Below, piece after piece: positions 17,278-29,600 of a stretch of DNA of 64,000 nt. Source of the DNA: Rhodococcus sp. HM1. GTDB taxonomy: Bacteria > Actinomycetota > Actinomycetes > Mycobacteriales > Mycobacteriaceae. The stretch spans positions 1 through 64,000 of the forward strand of contig NZ_JALPTB010000022.1 in assembly GCF_023218075.1 (NCBI RefSeq), in the 5' to 3' direction. The notes below the pieces were generated by a model that was given only the letters and a program-made list of their open reading frames with translations, did not search any database and was not told the origin of the DNA. Each line of letters opens with the position of its first letter. Positions within the stretch are counted from its first letter, which is position 1. The translations under genes were made by a program, and so were the position numbers.

Positions 17278-17678
17278 GACATCCCTCCGGGGGTTTCGAC
17301 GATGACGGTGGTCGCCTTGACGACGGCCACCCCGATGCTGCCCGGTTCGAGGCCGAGTTCGTTCACCGCTTCGGTGCTCATGAGCGAGACGACGCGGTGC
17401 GGGCCGCACTGCATCTCGACCTGGGCCATGACCGTGTCCGCGACGACGCGGGTGACGATGCCGACGAACCGGTTGCGGGCCGAACTGCCGACGCCGAGCA
17501 GATCCGGGGCGGCGTCCGCCTGATGCCGCACGAATTCGGCCAGGACCTTGCCGTCGACGACCTTGCGCCCGGATTCGTCCCTGCTCGCCTCGAGCACACC
17601 CTGGTCGATCCAGCGGCGGACGGTGTCGTCGCTGACCCCGAGCAGCGCCGCGGCATCGCGGATCCGGAGGACCGTCAC
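17274..17678 (-). CDS. HTH-TOBE molybdate-responsive regulator
   Basis: 134 aa in two modules. Residues 1-60 are an excisionase/MerR-like HTH (LRIRDAAALLGVSDDTVRRWIDQGVL). Residues 65-132 are a Mop/TOBE domain (ARNRFVGIVTRVVADTVMAQVEMQCGPHRVVSLMS) that binds molybdate. This is a compact, ModE-like sensor found in actinobacteria. It is the first gene of a four-gene run in which every junction overlaps by 4 bp (regulator, modA, modB, modC). It probably senses molybdate and controls this operon, perhaps also the nitrate reductase gene just upstream. Confidence 0.85.
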   Translation of the reverse strand: MTVLRIRDAAALLGVSDDTVRRWIDQGVLEASRDESGRKVVDGKVLAEFVRHQADAAPDLLGVGSSARNRFVGIVTRVVADTVMAQVEMQCGPHRVVSLMSTEAVNELGLEPGSIGVAVVKATTVIVETPGGMS

Positions 17679-17718
17679 CGTCGACTCCGATCCGCACCTG
17701 CCCGAAACACGAGCTCAT

Positions 17719-17743
17719 TGATCCGCATATACGTCACGGATCA
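17719..17743. promoter_or_regulatory. Candidate operator of the molybdate operon
   Basis: An inverted repeat TGATCCG-N11-CGGATCA lies 41-65 bp upstream of the regulator start. ATATAC occurs twice in direct orientation (17728 and 17749). It is not a classical ModE box. Assignment to the HTH-TOBE protein is inference from position. Confidence 0.4.
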
Positions 17744-17781
17744 GAGGATATACCCGTGGATGCGACCACGGTGGATTCCGC

Positions 17782-20700
17782 TCAGTACACGTCGCGGACG
17801 TAGCGCTTCTCGGAGGCCAGCTTGTCGACGAACGCGTCGGCGGCATCGGCGTCGAGACGGCCGTGGGTCTGCACGACCTCGCGCAGCGTCGCGTCCACGT
17901 CCTTGGCCATGCGGCTCGCGTCACCGCACACGTAGAAGTGCGCGCCGTCCTGCAGCCACTTCCACAACCGGGCACCGTGCTCCCGCATGCGGTCCTGCAC
18001 GTACACCTTCTGCCGCTGATCGCGGGAGAAGGCCAGATCGAGGTTCGTCAGGAAACCGTCGGAGTGCATCGATTCGATCTCGTCGCGGTACAGGTAGTCG
18101 GTGTCCGAGCGCTGATCGCCGAAGAACAGCCAGTTCGCGCCGGTGTGCCCGAGTTCGCGCCGGTCGTGCAGGAACGCGCGGAACGGGGCGATGCCGGTTC
18201 CCGGCCCGACCATGATCATCGGGGTGTCCGAGGCGGGGGGCGGACGGAAATGCGGGCTGCGCTGCACGAAGATCGGGATGTCGACGCCCTTGCTGTGGTC
18301 GGCGAGGAAACTCGAGCACACACCGGCGCGTTCGTGCCCTTCGTATGCGTACCGCACCACCGAGACGGTCAGTTGGACCTCGCGAGGATCGGTCCTGGGA
18401 CTCGACGAGATCGAGTACATGCGCGGCTGCAGCCGGGTGAGGATGGGCATCCACTCCTCGATCGGGGCCTTGAAGGGGAACTCCGAGATCACGTCCATCG
18501 CCTGCTTGCCGTACAGCCACTGCTGCAGTTCGATCTTGTTGCCGGGACGGAGCAGCTTGCCCAGTTCCGCACTGTCGCTCTGCTTCTGGACGAAACGCAG
18601 AAGGTCCTTCGTCACGCGGGTGATGTCGAGGAATCGGGTGGCGGCCTCGCGCAACGGGATCGTCGGCATGTCGCCGAGTTCGATCGGCGATTCCGGGTCG
18701 AGCGCGGTCACCTGAAGCCACTCGTCGACCGTGCCCGGGCCGTTCGTCGGCATCACGCCGAGGGCGTCACCGGCCTCGTATTCGAATGCCGGGTCGTAGA
18801 GTTCGAATCCGAACTGCCGCACGTCCTTCGACGATCCCGGACCGCTGAGCGGCACGTTGCGGATCAGCCGGGTCACGAGCGGGGACTTGCGGGTGAACAC
18901 GGGTTCGCGCACCGCGACCGGCGCGCCGCCCGAGATGCTTCCCGACGTCCCTGTTCCCCGGAACATCTCCTCGACGCCGTTGAGCCACGCGAAAGCGGCG
19001 TCCTGGTAGTCGGGTTCGCAGTCCACGCGCTCGGTCAGCCGGGTCGCGTCGAGTTCGGCGAGCCGCTCGTCGATCCGGCGACCGTGCCCGCAGAAGTCGT
19101 CGTAGTTGGAATCACCGAAAGCGAGCACCGCATAACGTGTTCCGGGAAGCTTCGGCGCGTCCTCCCGGCTCAGCGCCTTCCAGAACGCGCTTCCGTTGTC
19201 CGGCGCGTCACCGTCGCCGAACGTGCTGGTGATGACGAGCAGATCCTCGATCTCTGCGAGCGAGGCGACGTCCATGTCGTTCATCCCCATCAGGGTCACG
19301 GCCCGGCCGGCCGCCCGGAGACGGTCCACGCACAGCTGCGCGAACTCCTCGGCATTGCCCGTCTGCGAGGCCCAGGCGACGACGATCGCGGAGGACGAAT
19401 CTTCCTCCAGCACCGTGGAATTCGAGTACCGCACCGCGACGGGAGCGTGCGAGAACAGGCCCGCGAGCAGCCCGTCGAGCCACACCCGCTTGGCGGCCGG
19501 GAACGGCGCGGACTCCGGAAGCACCGGCACCACCTCGGCCGGCGCGTTGCGCAGTCCGGCGAGCAGCCCGGCCAGATAGAGCTGCTCGTTGCCGTCGAAG
19601 ACCGGTACGGCCTGTTCGTCGATTCCGAGGGCCGCGGCGAGACGATCCACGGCCGGTGCCGTCTGCACCTCGGGCTTCTCCGGTTCGGGAGCCGAGGCGA
19701 CCTTCGTCAGCGACACCGCGCACACCTTGAACTCGGGTTGCTGCGAGGCCTGGTCGATCGCGTCGTTGGTCACCGCGTTGATCGCGAGGTATTCGCCGTA
19801 GATGTCGTTCCAGTGGAACGGCGCGAACACCGTACCGGGCAGCACCCGGTCGGTGACCACGGCGGGCAGTACGGCCCGGCCGCGACGCGACGCGATCTCC
19901 ACCCGATCGCCGTCGACGATCGAATACTGCTGCGCATCAACGGGATTGATCTCGACGAACGGATTCGGATTCAGCTTCTCGAGCTTGGCGACCTTCCCGG
20001 TCTTGGTCAAGGTGTGCCATTGGTGCTGCACACGCCCGGTGTTCAGGACGACGGGGTAGTCGTCGTCGGGCATCTCGGCGGGCAGCATGTGCGGGCGCGG
20101 GAAGAACACCGCCCGCCCGTTGTCGGTCGCGAACGCCAGGCGCGGCACCGAGCCGTCCTCCCGGACGACCAGCGATCGGCTGTTCCCGTCGTTGAGATAG
20201 CGGATGGGGTTGCGGTCGCTGTCGGCGTTCGGCGGGCAGGGCCACTGCACGGGCGTGTTGCGCAGCTGCTCGTAGGTGACGCCGCGCAGGTCGTACCCGG
20301 TGCGCGGATTCCAGAAGGCCTTGAGTTCCTCGAAGATCTCCTCGGCACTCGAGTACGTGAAAGCCTCGGCGTAACCCATCTCGCACGCGACCCGCGCGAT
20401 GATCTCCCAGTCCGGCATGGCCTCGCCGACCGGATCGACGGCCTGCTGCAGGAGGGTCAGGTTCCGTTCCGAGTTCACCGCGACGTACTCGGATTCGGCC
20501 CACAGGGCACCGGGAAGCAGGAGGTCGGCATACGCGTTGGTCTCGGTTTCGAGGAACACGTCCTGTGTGACGACCAGTTCGGCTTTCTCGAGACCCTCGA
20601 GAACGGTTTTCCGGTTCGCGACGCTGGCAACGGGATTGGTGCAGATGATCCAGCACGCCTTGATCTCACCGGCCGCCATCTTCTCGAACATGTCCACGGT

Positions 20701-21870
20701 GCCGCCACCGACGGTGGTGCTCAGCGTGCCGCGCGGAACGTTCCAGACATCCTCGACGAACTCCCGATCGGCCTCCGCGAGCACGGTTCGCTGCCCCGGA
20801 AGACCCGGCCCCATGTAGCCCATCTCGCGTCCGCCCATGGCATTCGGCTGGCCGGTCAGCGAGAACGGGCCGCTGCCGGTCCGGCAGATCGCGCCCGTCG
20901 CGAGGTGCAGGTTGCAGATGGCGTTGGTGTTCCAGGTGCCGTGAGTGCTCTGGTTCAGCCCCATGGTCCAGCAACTCATCCAGTTGCCGGCCTCTCCGAT
21001 CCACTGCGCGGCGGTGCGCAGATCCGCCTCGGGGATCCCGGTGATCTGCGAGACCGTCGCGGGCGGGTAGTCGGCGAGGAAATCGGGCATCGCGTCCCAG
21101 CCGTCGGTGAACTCGGCGACGAACTGCTCGTCGACGTGCCCGTTCTCGACGATCAGGTGCAGCAACCCGTTGAGGAGAGCCAGGTCGGTGCCCGGCTTGA
21201 TCTGCAGGAACAGATCCGCCTTCTCCGCGGTCGCACTGCGCCGCGGATCGACGACGATGAGCTTCGCGCCGGCCTTGGCGCGGTCCATCATGCGCAGGAA
21301 GAGGATGGGATGGCAGTCGGCCATGTTCGAGCCGGTCACGAAGAACACGTCGGCGTGGTCGAAGTCCTCGTACGAACCGGGCGGACCGTCCGAGCCGAGG
21401 GACTGCTTGTAGCCGGTGCCGGCACTGGCCATGCACAGCCGCGAGTTCGATTCGATGCGGTTGGTGCCGATGAACCCCTTGGCGAGCTTGTTCGCCAGGT
21501 ACTGCGCCTCGAGGGACATCTGGCCGGACACGTACAGCGACACCGCGTCGGGGCCGTGCGTGTCGACGATGCTCCGCAGACGCCGCGCGGTCTCGGTGAT
21601 CGCCGCCGCGACCGGAACGGGCACGGGGTCGGCGCCGCGTTCGCCGCGGCGGTATGCGGTCTCGAGCCGGCCACCGGCGGCCAGCATCTCGGCGCTGGTG
21701 GCGCCCTTCGTGCACAGCCGGCCGAAGTTGGTGGGGTGGTCCTTGTCGCCGTACGCCTTCAGGACACGGCGTGTGCCCGTCACGGCGTCGGTCTCGACGT
21801 CGAGCACCATGCCGCAGCCGACACCGCAGTAGGAGCAGGCAGTCTTGACCGTCGTGATGTCGCCCCGCAT
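17782..21870 (-). CDS. Assimilatory nitrate reductase fused to a CysJ-like flavoprotein
   Basis: 1362 aa. The N-terminal part is a molybdopterin nitrate reductase of the NasA/NarB type: a [4Fe-4S] site with Cys12, Cys15, Cys19 and Cys53, and the likely Mo-ligating Cys146 in NSRLCMASA. The dinucleotide-binding domain follows to about residue 720. From about 825 comes a flavodoxin domain ([12 protein letters not shown]), then FAD binding ([18 protein letters not shown]) and NADPH binding ([37 protein letters not shown]), ending in VRDVY as CysJ does. One chain can therefore pass electrons NADPH-FAD-FMN-FeS-Mo to nitrate. I start at ATG 21870, which has GAGGGCGG before it and puts the Fe-S motif at the normal distance. 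The molybdate operon lies 103 bp downstream. No nitrite reductase gene is in the window. Confidence 0.93.
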   Translation of the reverse strand: MRGDITTVKTACSYCGVGCGMVLDVETDAVTGTRRVLKAYGDKDHPTNFGRLCTKGATSAEMLAAGGRLETAYRRGERGADPVPVPVAAAITETARRLRSIVDTHGPDAVSLYVSGQMSLEAQYLANKLAKGFIGTNRIESNSRLCMASAGTGYKQSLGSDGPPGSYEDFDHADVFFVTGSNMADCHPILFLRMMDRAKAGAKLIVVDPRRSATAEKADLFLQIKPGTDLALLNGLLHLIVENGHVDEQFVAEFTDGWDAMPDFLADYPPATVSQITGIPEADLRTAAQWIGEAGNWMSCWTMGLNQSTHGTWNTNAICNLHLATGAICRTGSGPFSLTGQPNAMGGREMGYMGPGLPGQRTVLAEADREFVEDVWNVPRGTLSTTVGGGTVDMFEKMAAGEIKACWIICTNPVASVANRKTVLEGLEKAELVVTQDVFLETETNAYADLLLPGALWAESEYVAVNSERNLTLLQQAVDPVGEAMPDWEIIARVACEMGYAEAFTYSSAEEIFEELKAFWNPRTGYDLRGVTYEQLRNTPVQWPCPPNADSDRNPIRYLNDGNSRSLVVREDGSVPRLAFATDNGRAVFFPRPHMLPAEMPDDDYPVVLNTGRVQHQWHTLTKTGKVAKLEKLNPNPFVEINPVDAQQYSIVDGDRVEIASRRGRAVLPAVVTDRVLPGTVFAPFHWNDIYGEYLAINAVTNDAIDQASQQPEFKVCAVSLTKVASAPEPEKPEVQTAPAVDRLAAALGIDEQAVPVFDGNEQLYLAGLLAGLRNAPAEVVPVLPESAPFPAAKRVWLDGLLAGLFSHAPVAVRYSNSTVLEEDSSSAIVVAWASQTGNAEEFAQLCVDRLRAAGRAVTLMGMNDMDVASLAEIEDLLVITSTFGDGDAPDNGSAFWKALSREDAPKLPGTRYAVLAFGDSNYDDFCGHGRRIDERLAELDATRLTERVDCEPDYQDAAFAWLNGVEEMFRGTGTSGSISGGAPVAVREPVFTRKSPLVTRLIRNVPLSGPGSSKDVRQFGFELYDPAFEYEAGDALGVMPTNGPGTVDEWLQVTALDPESPIELGDMPTIPLREAATRFLDITRVTKDLLRFVQKQSDSAELGKLLRPGNKIELQQWLYGKQAMDVISEFPFKAPIEEWMPILTRLQPRMYSISSSPRTDPREVQLTVSVVRYAYEGHERAGVCSSFLADHSKGVDIPIFVQRSPHFRPPPASDTPMIMVGPGTGIAPFRAFLHDRRELGHTGANWLFFGDQRSDTDYLYRDEIESMHSDGFLTNLDLAFSRDQRQKVYVQDRMREHGARLWKWLQDGAHFYVCGDASRMAKDVDATLREVVQTHGRLDADAADAFVDKLASEKRYVRDVY

Positions 21871-21963
21871 TGCACCGCCCTCGAGTGAACAGGCCGTCCG
21901 ATTCCGGCCGCGTTCCATGCTGCTGATGCGGTGTTGCGGGGGCATTAACAGGGATGAGTCCCC

Positions 21964-21981
21964 CGTGACATCTGGCTCACG
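21964..21981. promoter_or_regulatory. Palindrome upstream of the nitrate reductase gene
   Basis: CGTGA-N8-TCACG, about 95-110 bp before the start codon. The half-sites look like Crp/GlxR half-sites but the spacer is 8 instead of 6. I could not find a convincing GlnR box in the same region. Role uncertain. Confidence 0.3.
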
Positions 21982-22026
21982 AAATCAGGGGGGACCGGGT
22001 GAGGTACCCGAAACAGTCCCGAACTG

Positions 22027-22126
22027 TCACGATTGTCCGGCTCGGCCGGAGTCACGATTGTCCGGCTCGGCCGGAGTCACGATTGTCCGGCTCGGCCGGA
22101 GTCGCGACCGCCCGGCTCAGCCGGCG
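22027..22126. repeat. 25-bp tandem repeat reaching into the 3' end of pcnA
   Basis: Three identical 25-bp units (22027-22051, 22052-22076, 22077-22101) and a fourth diverged unit (22102-22126) that contains the pcnA stop codon (22117-22119). Each good unit holds the small hairpin CCGGC-TCG-GCCGG. The spacer units look like copies of the coding end. Confidence 0.9.
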
Positions 22127-23571
22127 GTCTGCTCCGCCCACCACCGCCGCAACTCGGCCTCCGCCTCGTCGGGCCCGAGCGGACCGCGGTCCAGGCGCAG
22201 TTCCTTGAGGTAGTTCCAGGCCTTGCCGACCTGCGGACCGGACGGAATCCCGAGGATCTCCATGATCGCGTTCCCGTCGAGGTCGGGACGGACTCTGGCC
22301 ATGTCCTCCTTCTCCGCCAGCGCGACGATCCGCTTCTCGAGGTCGTCGTAGGTCGCCTGCAACGCGGCCGCGCGACGCTTGTTGCGTGTCGTGCAGTCCG
22401 CGCGCACCAGCTTGTGCAGCCGCGGCAGCAGATGCCCGGCGTCGTGCACGTACCGGCGCACCGCCGAGTCCGTCCACTGCCCCTTGCCGTAGCCGTGGAA
22501 CCGCAGGTGCAGGTAGACGAGCTGCCCGACGTCCTCGACCATCTGCTTCGAATACTTCAGGGCCTTCATGCGCTTGCGCACGAGCTTCGCGCCGACCACC
22601 TCGTGGTGGTGGAAGCTGACCCCGCCTCCCGGCTCGTTGCGCTTGGTGCCGGGCTTGCCGATGTCGTGGAGCAGCGCCGCCCAGCGCAGCACCGGGTCCG
22701 GGTCGCCGTCCTCGAGGTCGATGGCCTGCCGCAGCACCGTCAGCGAATGCCAGTAGACGTCCTTGTGCTGGTGGTGCTCGTCGATCTCGAGTTTCATCGC
22801 GGGGATCTCCGGAAGCACCCGGTCCGCGAGTCCGGTCTCCACCATGCACTCGATGCCGTCGACCGGGTAGTCGCCGAGAATCAGCTTGTCGAGTTCGGCC
22901 TGCACCCGCTCGGGGCTGATACGCAGGATCTCGTCGGCCATCTGCTCGATCGCCGTGTGCACCCGTTCGGTGAGGGTGAAGCCGAGTTGCGAGACGAACC
23001 GGGCCGCGCGCAGCATCCTCAGCGGATCGTCGTGGAACGAGTCCTGCGGCAACGCCGGCGTGTCCAGGACCCCGGCGAGCAGCGACTCCATTCCGCCGAG
23101 GGGGTCGACGAATTCCCCGACGCCGTCGGGTCCGATGCGCACCGCCATCGCGTTGACGGTGAAGTCCCGGCGGACGAGGTCGTCCTCGAGTCGCGTGCCG
23201 TACTCGACGATGGGATGCCGGGAGACGCGGTCGTACGCGTCGGTCCGGAACGTGGTGATCTCGATCTGCTCGACACCCTTGACGGCGCTGACCGTCCCGA
23301 AATCGATGCCGGTGTCCCACTGGTGATCGACGAATCCGTGGAGCAGTTCCTGGACCCGGGTGGGATGCGCATCGGTGGTGAAGTCGAGGTCGGTACCGAG
23401 ACGGCCGAGCAGGGCGTCGCGGACGCTGCCACCCACCAGGTACAGCTCGTGGCCGGCGGCGGCGAAACGCTCACCGAGCGGCGCCAGCACGTCGGACAGG
23501 GCACGCAGCGTGACATCGGCGCCGGCCAGCAACCGGGTGCGCCGATCGGCATCTGCGGAGGGAGAGTTCAC
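22117..23571 (-). CDS. pcnA: CCA tRNA nucleotidyltransferase
   Basis: 484 aa. [12 protein letters not shown] is the nucleotidyltransferase motif and [10 protein letters not shown] carries the two metal-binding aspartates. [17 protein letters not shown] is the HD motif of the C-terminal phosphohydrolase domain found in actinobacterial members. The enzyme adds or repairs the CCA end of tRNAs; the two tRNAs in this window lack an encoded CCA, consistent with need for it. I prefer GTG 23571; the frame is open up to GTG 23622 but the added residues resemble nothing. The gene is divergent from mutT4, as in M. tuberculosis. Confidence 0.92.
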   Translation of the reverse strand: MNSPSADADRRTRLLAGADVTLRALSDVLAPLGERFAAAGHELYLVGGSVRDALLGRLGTDLDFTTDAHPTRVQELLHGFVDHQWDTGIDFGTVSAVKGVEQIEITTFRTDAYDRVSRHPIVEYGTRLEDDLVRRDFTVNAMAVRIGPDGVGEFVDPLGGMESLLAGVLDTPALPQDSFHDDPLRMLRAARFVSQLGFTLTERVHTAIEQMADEILRISPERVQAELDKLILGDYPVDGIECMVETGLADRVLPEIPAMKLEIDEHHQHKDVYWHSLTVLRQAIDLEDGDPDPVLRWAALLHDIGKPGTKRNEPGGGVSFHHHEVVGAKLVRKRMKALKYSKQMVEDVGQLVYLHLRFHGYGKGQWTDSAVRRYVHDAGHLLPRLHKLVRADCTTRNKRRAAALQATYDDLEKRIVALAEKEDMARVRPDLDGNAIMEILGIPSGPQVGKAWNYLKELRLDRGPLGPDEAEAELRRWWAEQTAG

Positions 23572-23633
23572 GTCTTCGAACCTTACCGAGGCGGGCAAAC
23601 GCGTGGTTCGGCCGGCAGCCACCTCACGCCAAC

Positions 23634-23639
23634 TACTAT
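23634..23639 (+). promoter_or_regulatory. -10 element of the mutT4 operon
   Basis: TACTAT lies seven nucleotides before the GTG at 23647, with no ribosome site: a likely leaderless start for the mutT4-DUF6049-murJ operon. Confidence 0.55.
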
Positions 23640-23646
23640 CGACAAG

Positions 23647-24261
23647 GTGTCGCCCGCCGAACGTGCCAACCGGAACCGCCGCAGCTCGCGGCGGCGTGGC
23701 GGCAGCGGCGGATCAGCCGTCCGCTCGGGGGCGAACCCCGTCAAATCCACGGCGAATCCCGCCAAACCCCAGTTGAGGACGGTGCGCGAGACGTCGGCCG
23801 GGGGACTGGTCGTCGACGGGCTCGGTGGACCCCCCGAGCAGCTGTGCGCTGCGCTGATCGGCCGGACCGACCGGCGCGGCCGGCTGCTGTGGTCGCTGCC
23901 GAAGGGGCACATCGAGAAGGGTGAGACCGCCGAGGAAACGGCCATGCGCGAGGTCCACGAGGAGACGGGCATCCGCGGCAAGGTCCTCGCCGAGCTCGGC
24001 AGTATCGACTACTGGTTCGTCACCGAAGGCCGCCGCGTGCACAAGACCGTGCATCACTATCTGCTCCGCTACCTCGGTGGCGAACTGTCCGACGCGGACA
24101 TCGAGGTCACCGAGGTCGCGTGGGTGCCCCTGACCGAGCTGCGGTCGCGGCTCGCCTATGCCGACGAACGCAAACTCGCCGACGTCGCGGATCAACTGAT
24201 CGCCGAGATGACCTCCGCATGGCGGTTCGGCACCGGCGGACCGGAGGCCCGTCTCGGATGA
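23647..24261 (+). CDS. mutT4: Nudix hydrolase, MutT4-like
   Basis: 204 aa. The Nudix box is complete: [23 protein letters not shown] is the Gx5Ex7REUxEExGU pattern at about residues 97-119. The N-terminus (about 45 residues) is basic and Ser/Arg-rich, probably disordered. Position between pcnA and the DUF6049 gene equals Rv3908. Substrate is not settled; the family hydrolyses nucleoside diphosphate derivatives. The frame is open far upstream through pcnA antisense, which is not coding. Confidence 0.88.
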   Translation: MSPAERANRNRRSSRRRGGSGGSAVRSGANPVKSTANPAKPQLRTVRETSAGGLVVDGLGGPPEQLCAALIGRTDRRGRLLWSLPKGHIEKGETAEETAMREVHEETGIRGKVLAELGSIDYWFVTEGRRVHKTVHHYLLRYLGGELSDADIEVTEVAWVPLTELRSRLAYADERKLADVADQLIAEMTSAWRFGTGGPEARLG

Positions 24262-26609
24262 CCCTGATGATGCACCGGGCCGGTGCTGCGGTGCTTGTCG
24301 TGCTCGCACTCGTGTTCGCGACGATCGGCGGCACCGTGATCCTCGGGACGCTCGGCGGAGCGACCGCCCGCGCCGATACCGAGTCCTCCCGATTCCTGGA
24401 ACTGCTCATCGACGAAGTCACCCCGTCCGTCGTGACCGACGGCAGCGAACCGGTGGTGAAGGTGTCCGGGACCGTGCGCAACATCGGCGACCGGGACGTC
24501 TCGGACATCGCCGTGCGGTTGCAGCGCGCACCGATGGTCGCCGATACGACCGAACTGCGCACCTCCCTCACCCTCGACCAGAGCGGCTACGACACGGTCG
24601 GCGAATTCGAAGCGGTCGACGACCTGCTCGAACAGGGCGAGGAAGAACACTTCAGCCTGGAGATGCCGCTGCGCTCGGCGGCCGAACCGTCGCTCGGCAT
24701 CGACACGCCCGGCGTGTATCCGCTGTTGGTGAACGTCAACGGCACCCCCGAGTACGGCGGGGAGGCGCGGCTCGACGACGCCCGGTTCCTGCTCCCGGTC
24801 CTCGCGGTGCCCGAGGACGGCGAGGACCTTCCGCCGGTGTCTCCGACGCAGGGCGATCCCGCCGTCGTGACGATGCTGTGGCCGCTGGCCGACGAGCCGC
24901 GGCTCGCGGCGGGGGTGGCGGGATCCGTCACCGACCCGGTGCGGTTGGTCGACGACGAACTGGCCACGTCCCTCGCGTCCGGCGGCCGCCTCGACGGTCT
25001 GCTGAGAGCCGCGGAATCGGTCGCAGGCGCCGACCAGGGCCGGCTCCGTGGGGCCCTGTGCCTGGCGATCGACCCGGACCTGCTGGTGACCGTGACGAAC
25101 ATGACACGGGGCTACCTCGTCGTCGACGACCCGGCCGATCCGCTGGGTGACGCGAGCGACGGCGCAGGCACCGAGGCGGCGATCGACTGGCTGGGCCGGC
25201 TGCGCGCCCTCGCATCGTCGACGTGCACCGTCGCGGTGCCGTTCGCCCAGGTCGATCCGGTCGCGCTGGCCGATGTCGCCGCGGCGTCGCCCGCGGGTGA
25301 CACGCTCGCCGCGGCGGGGCTCACCGCGCCCGCCGACATCGTCGACACCATCCTCGGCGTCACGTCGATGCGGGGCGTCGTGTGGCCGGATTCCGGTGTC
25401 CTCACCGAGAAGGCCGGGCTGCTGCTGGCCCAGGACGGCCCGGTGACCACCCTCCTCGCCGACAGCGGGATCGACACCTCCTCGGCCGCACCGCCCGTCA
25501 CGCGCGTCTCGGGCGTGGACGGACTCACCGCCGCACTCTTCGACAGCTCGGCCGCCGCGGCGCTCGCCGCCGTCGGGGACCGCCCGTCGACGCCGTCCTT
25601 CGTGCCCGAGTCCGCGCGCTACGAACTCGGGGAGGATTCGGGGACCGCTCGCCTGCAGGACGCGCTGGGCGCGCTGGCGTGGCCGGCGCTGAACGGATCG
25701 GACGCGAACGGGTGGGAGGACGGCACGGCGAACCGTTCCGTGCTGTTCGCGCCGCCGCAGACGTGGACCCCGACCGAGGACGAGGCCACCGACATGCTGT
25801 CGCTGCTCGAGACCCTCATCCGGGCGGGGCTCGCGGTGCCGCGTCCGTTCGAGCAGGTCGTCGGGGCCGCGGCGGCGACCGTGAACGCCCCGGATACCGT
25901 GCTGCTGTCGTACCCGGAGCAGGCGATCGTCGACGGTGCATCGAACGTGGTGGTGGGGCACGCCGCCGAACAGGCCGGGCGACTCGACGCGCTGCAACTC
26001 GCGCTGGTCGAGGACCCGCAGGCCCAGCTCACCCCGCAGATGTTCATGGCTCCGCTGCGCGAGGACCTGCTGCGGTCGATGAGCCTGGCCGGTCGCCGGG
26101 GACCTGATCCGGGAGCGGCCGAACACGCCGCCTACACGCGGTCGAGGGCCGTCAGCGACGCCGTGGACGGGATGTTCGCGGGCGTGACGGTCCTCTCACC
26201 CGGCGGTGTCTACACGCTGACCTCGGAGCAGAGTCCCCTAGTCTTGGTCGCGCGCAACGATCTGCCCGTGGGCATCACCGTGCGGTTGCACGTGGACGCG
26301 CCCCCGGAGATGGAGATCACCGACATCGGGCCGACCCAGCTGCCGCCGCGCGGGAGCCGCACTCTCACGGTGCCCACGCAGATCAGCGACTCGCGGAAGC
26401 TCGGTGTGGAGTTCGCGCTCACCACCGAGTCCGGTTTGTCTCTCGGCACGCCGACGAGTGTGACGGTACGTTCCAATGCGTACGGCCAGATCCTCGCCAT
26501 CGTCACCGGCTGTGCGGGGGCGCTCCTGCTGTTCCTTGCAGGGCGGCGACTCCTGCACCGGTTCCGCGGTGAACCGGATCCAGCCGACGAAGGGTACGAG
26601 AAGCGATGA
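24258..26609 (+). CDS. DUF6049 membrane-anchored extracellular protein
   Basis: 783 aa, the counterpart of Rv3909. An N-terminal signal or anchor (about residues 5-38) is followed by a large exported domain that starts with an Ig-like segment ([25 protein letters not shown]) and ends with another beta domain. A C-terminal helix (about 743-765, [18 protein letters not shown]) anchors it. The start overlaps the mutT4 stop (ATGA) and its own stop overlaps the murJ start (ATGA), so three products are coupled. Its fixed place next to murJ suggests a part in envelope assembly, but function is unknown. Confidence 0.88.
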   Translation: MTLMMHRAGAAVLVVLALVFATIGGTVILGTLGGATARADTESSRFLELLIDEVTPSVVTDGSEPVVKVSGTVRNIGDRDVSDIAVRLQRAPMVADTTELRTSLTLDQSGYDTVGEFEAVDDLLEQGEEEHFSLEMPLRSAAEPSLGIDTPGVYPLLVNVNGTPEYGGEARLDDARFLLPVLAVPEDGEDLPPVSPTQGDPAVVTMLWPLADEPRLAAGVAGSVTDPVRLVDDELATSLASGGRLDGLLRAAESVAGADQGRLRGALCLAIDPDLLVTVTNMTRGYLVVDDPADPLGDASDGAGTEAAIDWLGRLRALASSTCTVAVPFAQVDPVALADVAAASPAGDTLAAAGLTAPADIVDTILGVTSMRGVVWPDSGVLTEKAGLLLAQDGPVTTLLADSGIDTSSAAPPVTRVSGVDGLTAALFDSSAAAALAAVGDRPSTPSFVPESARYELGEDSGTARLQDALGALAWPALNGSDANGWEDGTANRSVLFAPPQTWTPTEDEATDMLSLLETLIRAGLAVPRPFEQVVGAAAATVNAPDTVLLSYPEQAIVDGASNVVVGHAAEQAGRLDALQLALVEDPQAQLTPQMFMAPLREDLLRSMSLAGRRGPDPGAAEHAAYTRSRAVSDAVDGMFAGVTVLSPGGVYTLTSEQSPLVLVARNDLPVGITVRLHVDAPPEMEITDIGPTQLPPRGSRTLTVPTQISDSRKLGVEFALTTESGLSLGTPTSVTVRSNAYGQILAIVTGCAGALLLFLAGRRLLHRFRGEPDPADEGYEKR

Positions 26610-29600
26610 CCGGGAACCCGACCCGCGACGGTCGCGCGGCGCCCATGCCCGGCGGCGCGTCGGCCGAGGCAGAGGCCGTGTCGACCCGAGCTGTGTCGAC
26701 CCGAGCTGTGTCGACCGAGGCCGTGCCGGCAGGGTCCGTGTCGGCCGAGGCCGAGGATTCCGGCGCCGCCTCCGAGTCCGCCGTTTCCGAGTCACGGAAG
26801 ACCTCCGGCCTGCTCGCCGCATCCGGCTCCATCGCGATCGCGACACTGATGAGCCGCATCACCGGGTTCTTCAAGCAGGTCCTGCTGCTGACTCTGCTCG
26901 GTGCGGGTGTCGCGAGTTCGTTCACGGTCGCGAACCAGATCCCCAACATGATCTCGGAGCTGGTGCTGGGCGCCGTGCTCACCTCGATCGTCGTGCCGGT
27001 GCTGGTCCGCGCGGAACGGGAGGACCCGGACGGGGGTGCGGCCTTCGTCCGTCGTCTGTTCACGATGTCGCTGACGGTCCTGGCCGTCGCCGCGTTGTTC
27101 GCGACCGCCTCGGCCTCGTTCCTGGTGACCCGGTTCTTCCTCGACGCGGACGGCGAGGTCTCGACCACGCTGACGACGGCACTGACCTATCTGCTGTTGC
27201 CGGCGATCCTGTTCTACGGCCTTTCCGCGCTGCTCACGGCGATCCTGAACACGCGGCAGGTGTTCAAACCGGGCGCCTGGGCGCCGGTGCTCAACAACCT
27301 AGTCGTGCTCGTGGTGCTGGTCCTGTACTTCGTGCTGCCCGGCGAGATCACGCTCGATCCGGTGCGGATGAGCGATCCGAAGCTGCTTCTGCTCGGCATC
27401 GGTGTCACGCTCGGTGTCGTCACCCAGGCACTGTCGCTGGTGCCGGCGCTGCGGCGCGAGAAGATCAGCCTGAAGCCGCTGTGGGGCCTGGACGACCGGC
27501 TGCGGCAGTTCGGCGGCATGGCCGCCGCGATCGTGCTGTACGTGCTGATCAGCCAGGCGGGAACGGTCTTCGCCACCCACATCTCCTCCGGTGCCGACGA
27601 GGCCGGTCCGGCGATCTACAACAACGCGTGGGCCCTGCTGCAGCTGCCGTACGGCGTGCTCGGCGTGACGCTGCTGACCGCGATCATGCCGCGGCTCAGC
27701 CGCAACGCCGCCGACGACAACACCCCGGCCGTCGTCGACGACCTGTCCGTCGCGACGCGTCTGACGATGATCGCGCTGATCCCGATCGTCACGTTCTTCA
27801 CGATCGCCGGACCTCAGATCGGCACCGCCCTGTACGGGTACGGCAGCTTCGGCTCCGGGAACGCCGACCTGCTCGGGCAGGCGGTGAGCTGGTCGGCGTT
27901 CACGCTGATCCCGTATTCGCTGGTCCTGATCCACCTGCGGGTGTTCTACGCGCGCCAGCAGGCGTGGACGCCGACGTGGATCATCCTGGGGATCACGGCC
28001 GTCAAGGTCGTCCTGTCGGCTCTCGCACCGGCCCTGGCCAGCGACAACGAGCACGTGGTGCTGCTGCTCGGTGTCGCCACCGGCATCGCGTTCACGGCCG
28101 GCGCGTGCATCGGCGGCTTCCTGCTGCATCGGACGCTCGGCAATCTGCAGATGTCGAACGTCGGCCGCACCGTCTGGAACGTGGTGATCGCGTCCGCCGC
28201 GGCCGCTGCGGCGATCCTGCTCGCGGACCGGTTGCTGCAGCTCGACGCGTTGAGCGAGCGTTTCGGCGGCATCGGATCGATCGTCCGGGTGGGAATCACC
28301 GGGGTGCTGATGATCCTCGTCGCGCTGACGGTGATGTGGGTGCTCAAGGTGCCCGAGGTGCTCGCGATCGTCGCCGCGGTCCGGCGCAAGGTCGAGGCGC
28401 TGCGCGGTCGCGGCGCCCCCGAGGTCCCCGAGATCCCCGAGGCGGACCCGACCCGGGCGCTGCCGACGAATCCCCCGGCCGCGCCCCGCCGCCGCTACCC
28501 GGAGAGCGATGCCGAGAAGACCGTCGTACTGCCGCGCCTCGATTACCTCTCGTACGGCGGTTCCCCGTACGACGCGATCACAGAAGTCATCCCTGTCATC
28601 CGGGACCGACCTGGGGAACTCGATGCTCAGCAGCACCTCCCGTACCCTGGTCACCAGCAGGTTCGGCCCACGCGGTACGGGTTGCAGCGGTTCCCGGGCC
28701 CGAGCGGTGCCCGTTTCCGCGCGCCAGGTGGACGAGTCGAAGAAGAAGGAGTCAGGGTGAGCGACGACCACGCTGCCGGCAAGTCCACGATCGATGCTGC
28801 CGTCCCCCCGGAGGCGAACGCTGCACCGGCGGACGAGTCCGTCGCGGCGAAGAACGCGCAGGCCACGCCGGCGGAGGGTGTCGCGAAGCCGAACCCGTCG
28901 ACCGACCGGGTCCAGCCCCCCGCGCCGAAGAGCGCCGCCCGTCCGAAACGCGACCCCAACTACGACACCGGGGTCATCCCGATCGGGTCGCCGCAGCTTC
29001 CCCCGCTGCGGGTCTCCGGTTCGGCACCGCGGGCGCCGATGCGTGGACCAGAGCTCATTCCGGGTGCCTCGGTCGCCGGTGGCCGCTATCGACTGCTCGC
29101 CCCGCACGGCGGTGCCCGTGGGCTGCGGTTCTGGCAGGCCCAGGATGTCAAGCTCGACCGCGAGGTGGCGCTGACGTTCGTCGACGCCGAGCAGCAGTCC
29201 GCGAACGTCACGGGCCCCGACGGACCGCAGGCCATCCTGTCCCGCACGCTGCGTCTCGGCCGGATCAGCTCGCCGGGTCTGGCCCGCGTCCTCGACGTGG
29301 TCCGCGGCAGCTCGGGCGGCATCGTCGTCTCCGAGTGGACGCCGGGCCGGTCGCTGCGGGAGATGTCCGGGACCGAGCCGTCCCCGATCGGCGCCGCCCG
29401 TGCCGTGCGCGCACTCGCCGCGGCCGCGGAGGCCGCCCACCGCGCCGGCAGCGCCCTGTCGATCGACCATCCCGACCGCATCCGCATCAGCGTCGCCGGC
29501 GACGCGGTCCTCGCGTTCCCCGCCACGTTCGCCGACTCCGACGCGGTGTCCGACGTGCGCGGCCTCGGCGCCGGCCTGTACGGGCTGATCACCGGCAGGT

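Noticed and set aside
17863-21888. A 1341-codon open frame on the plus strand opposite the nitrate reductase gene
   Set aside because: Same GC effect. No recognisable domain, and the opposite strand carries an intact multidomain enzyme.
21880-22026. GlnR box upstream of the nitrate reductase gene
   Set aside because: I looked for gTnAC-N6-GaAAC on both strands. Candidates such as GTGAC-N6-GGACT have too many mismatches or the wrong spacing, so I do not list one.
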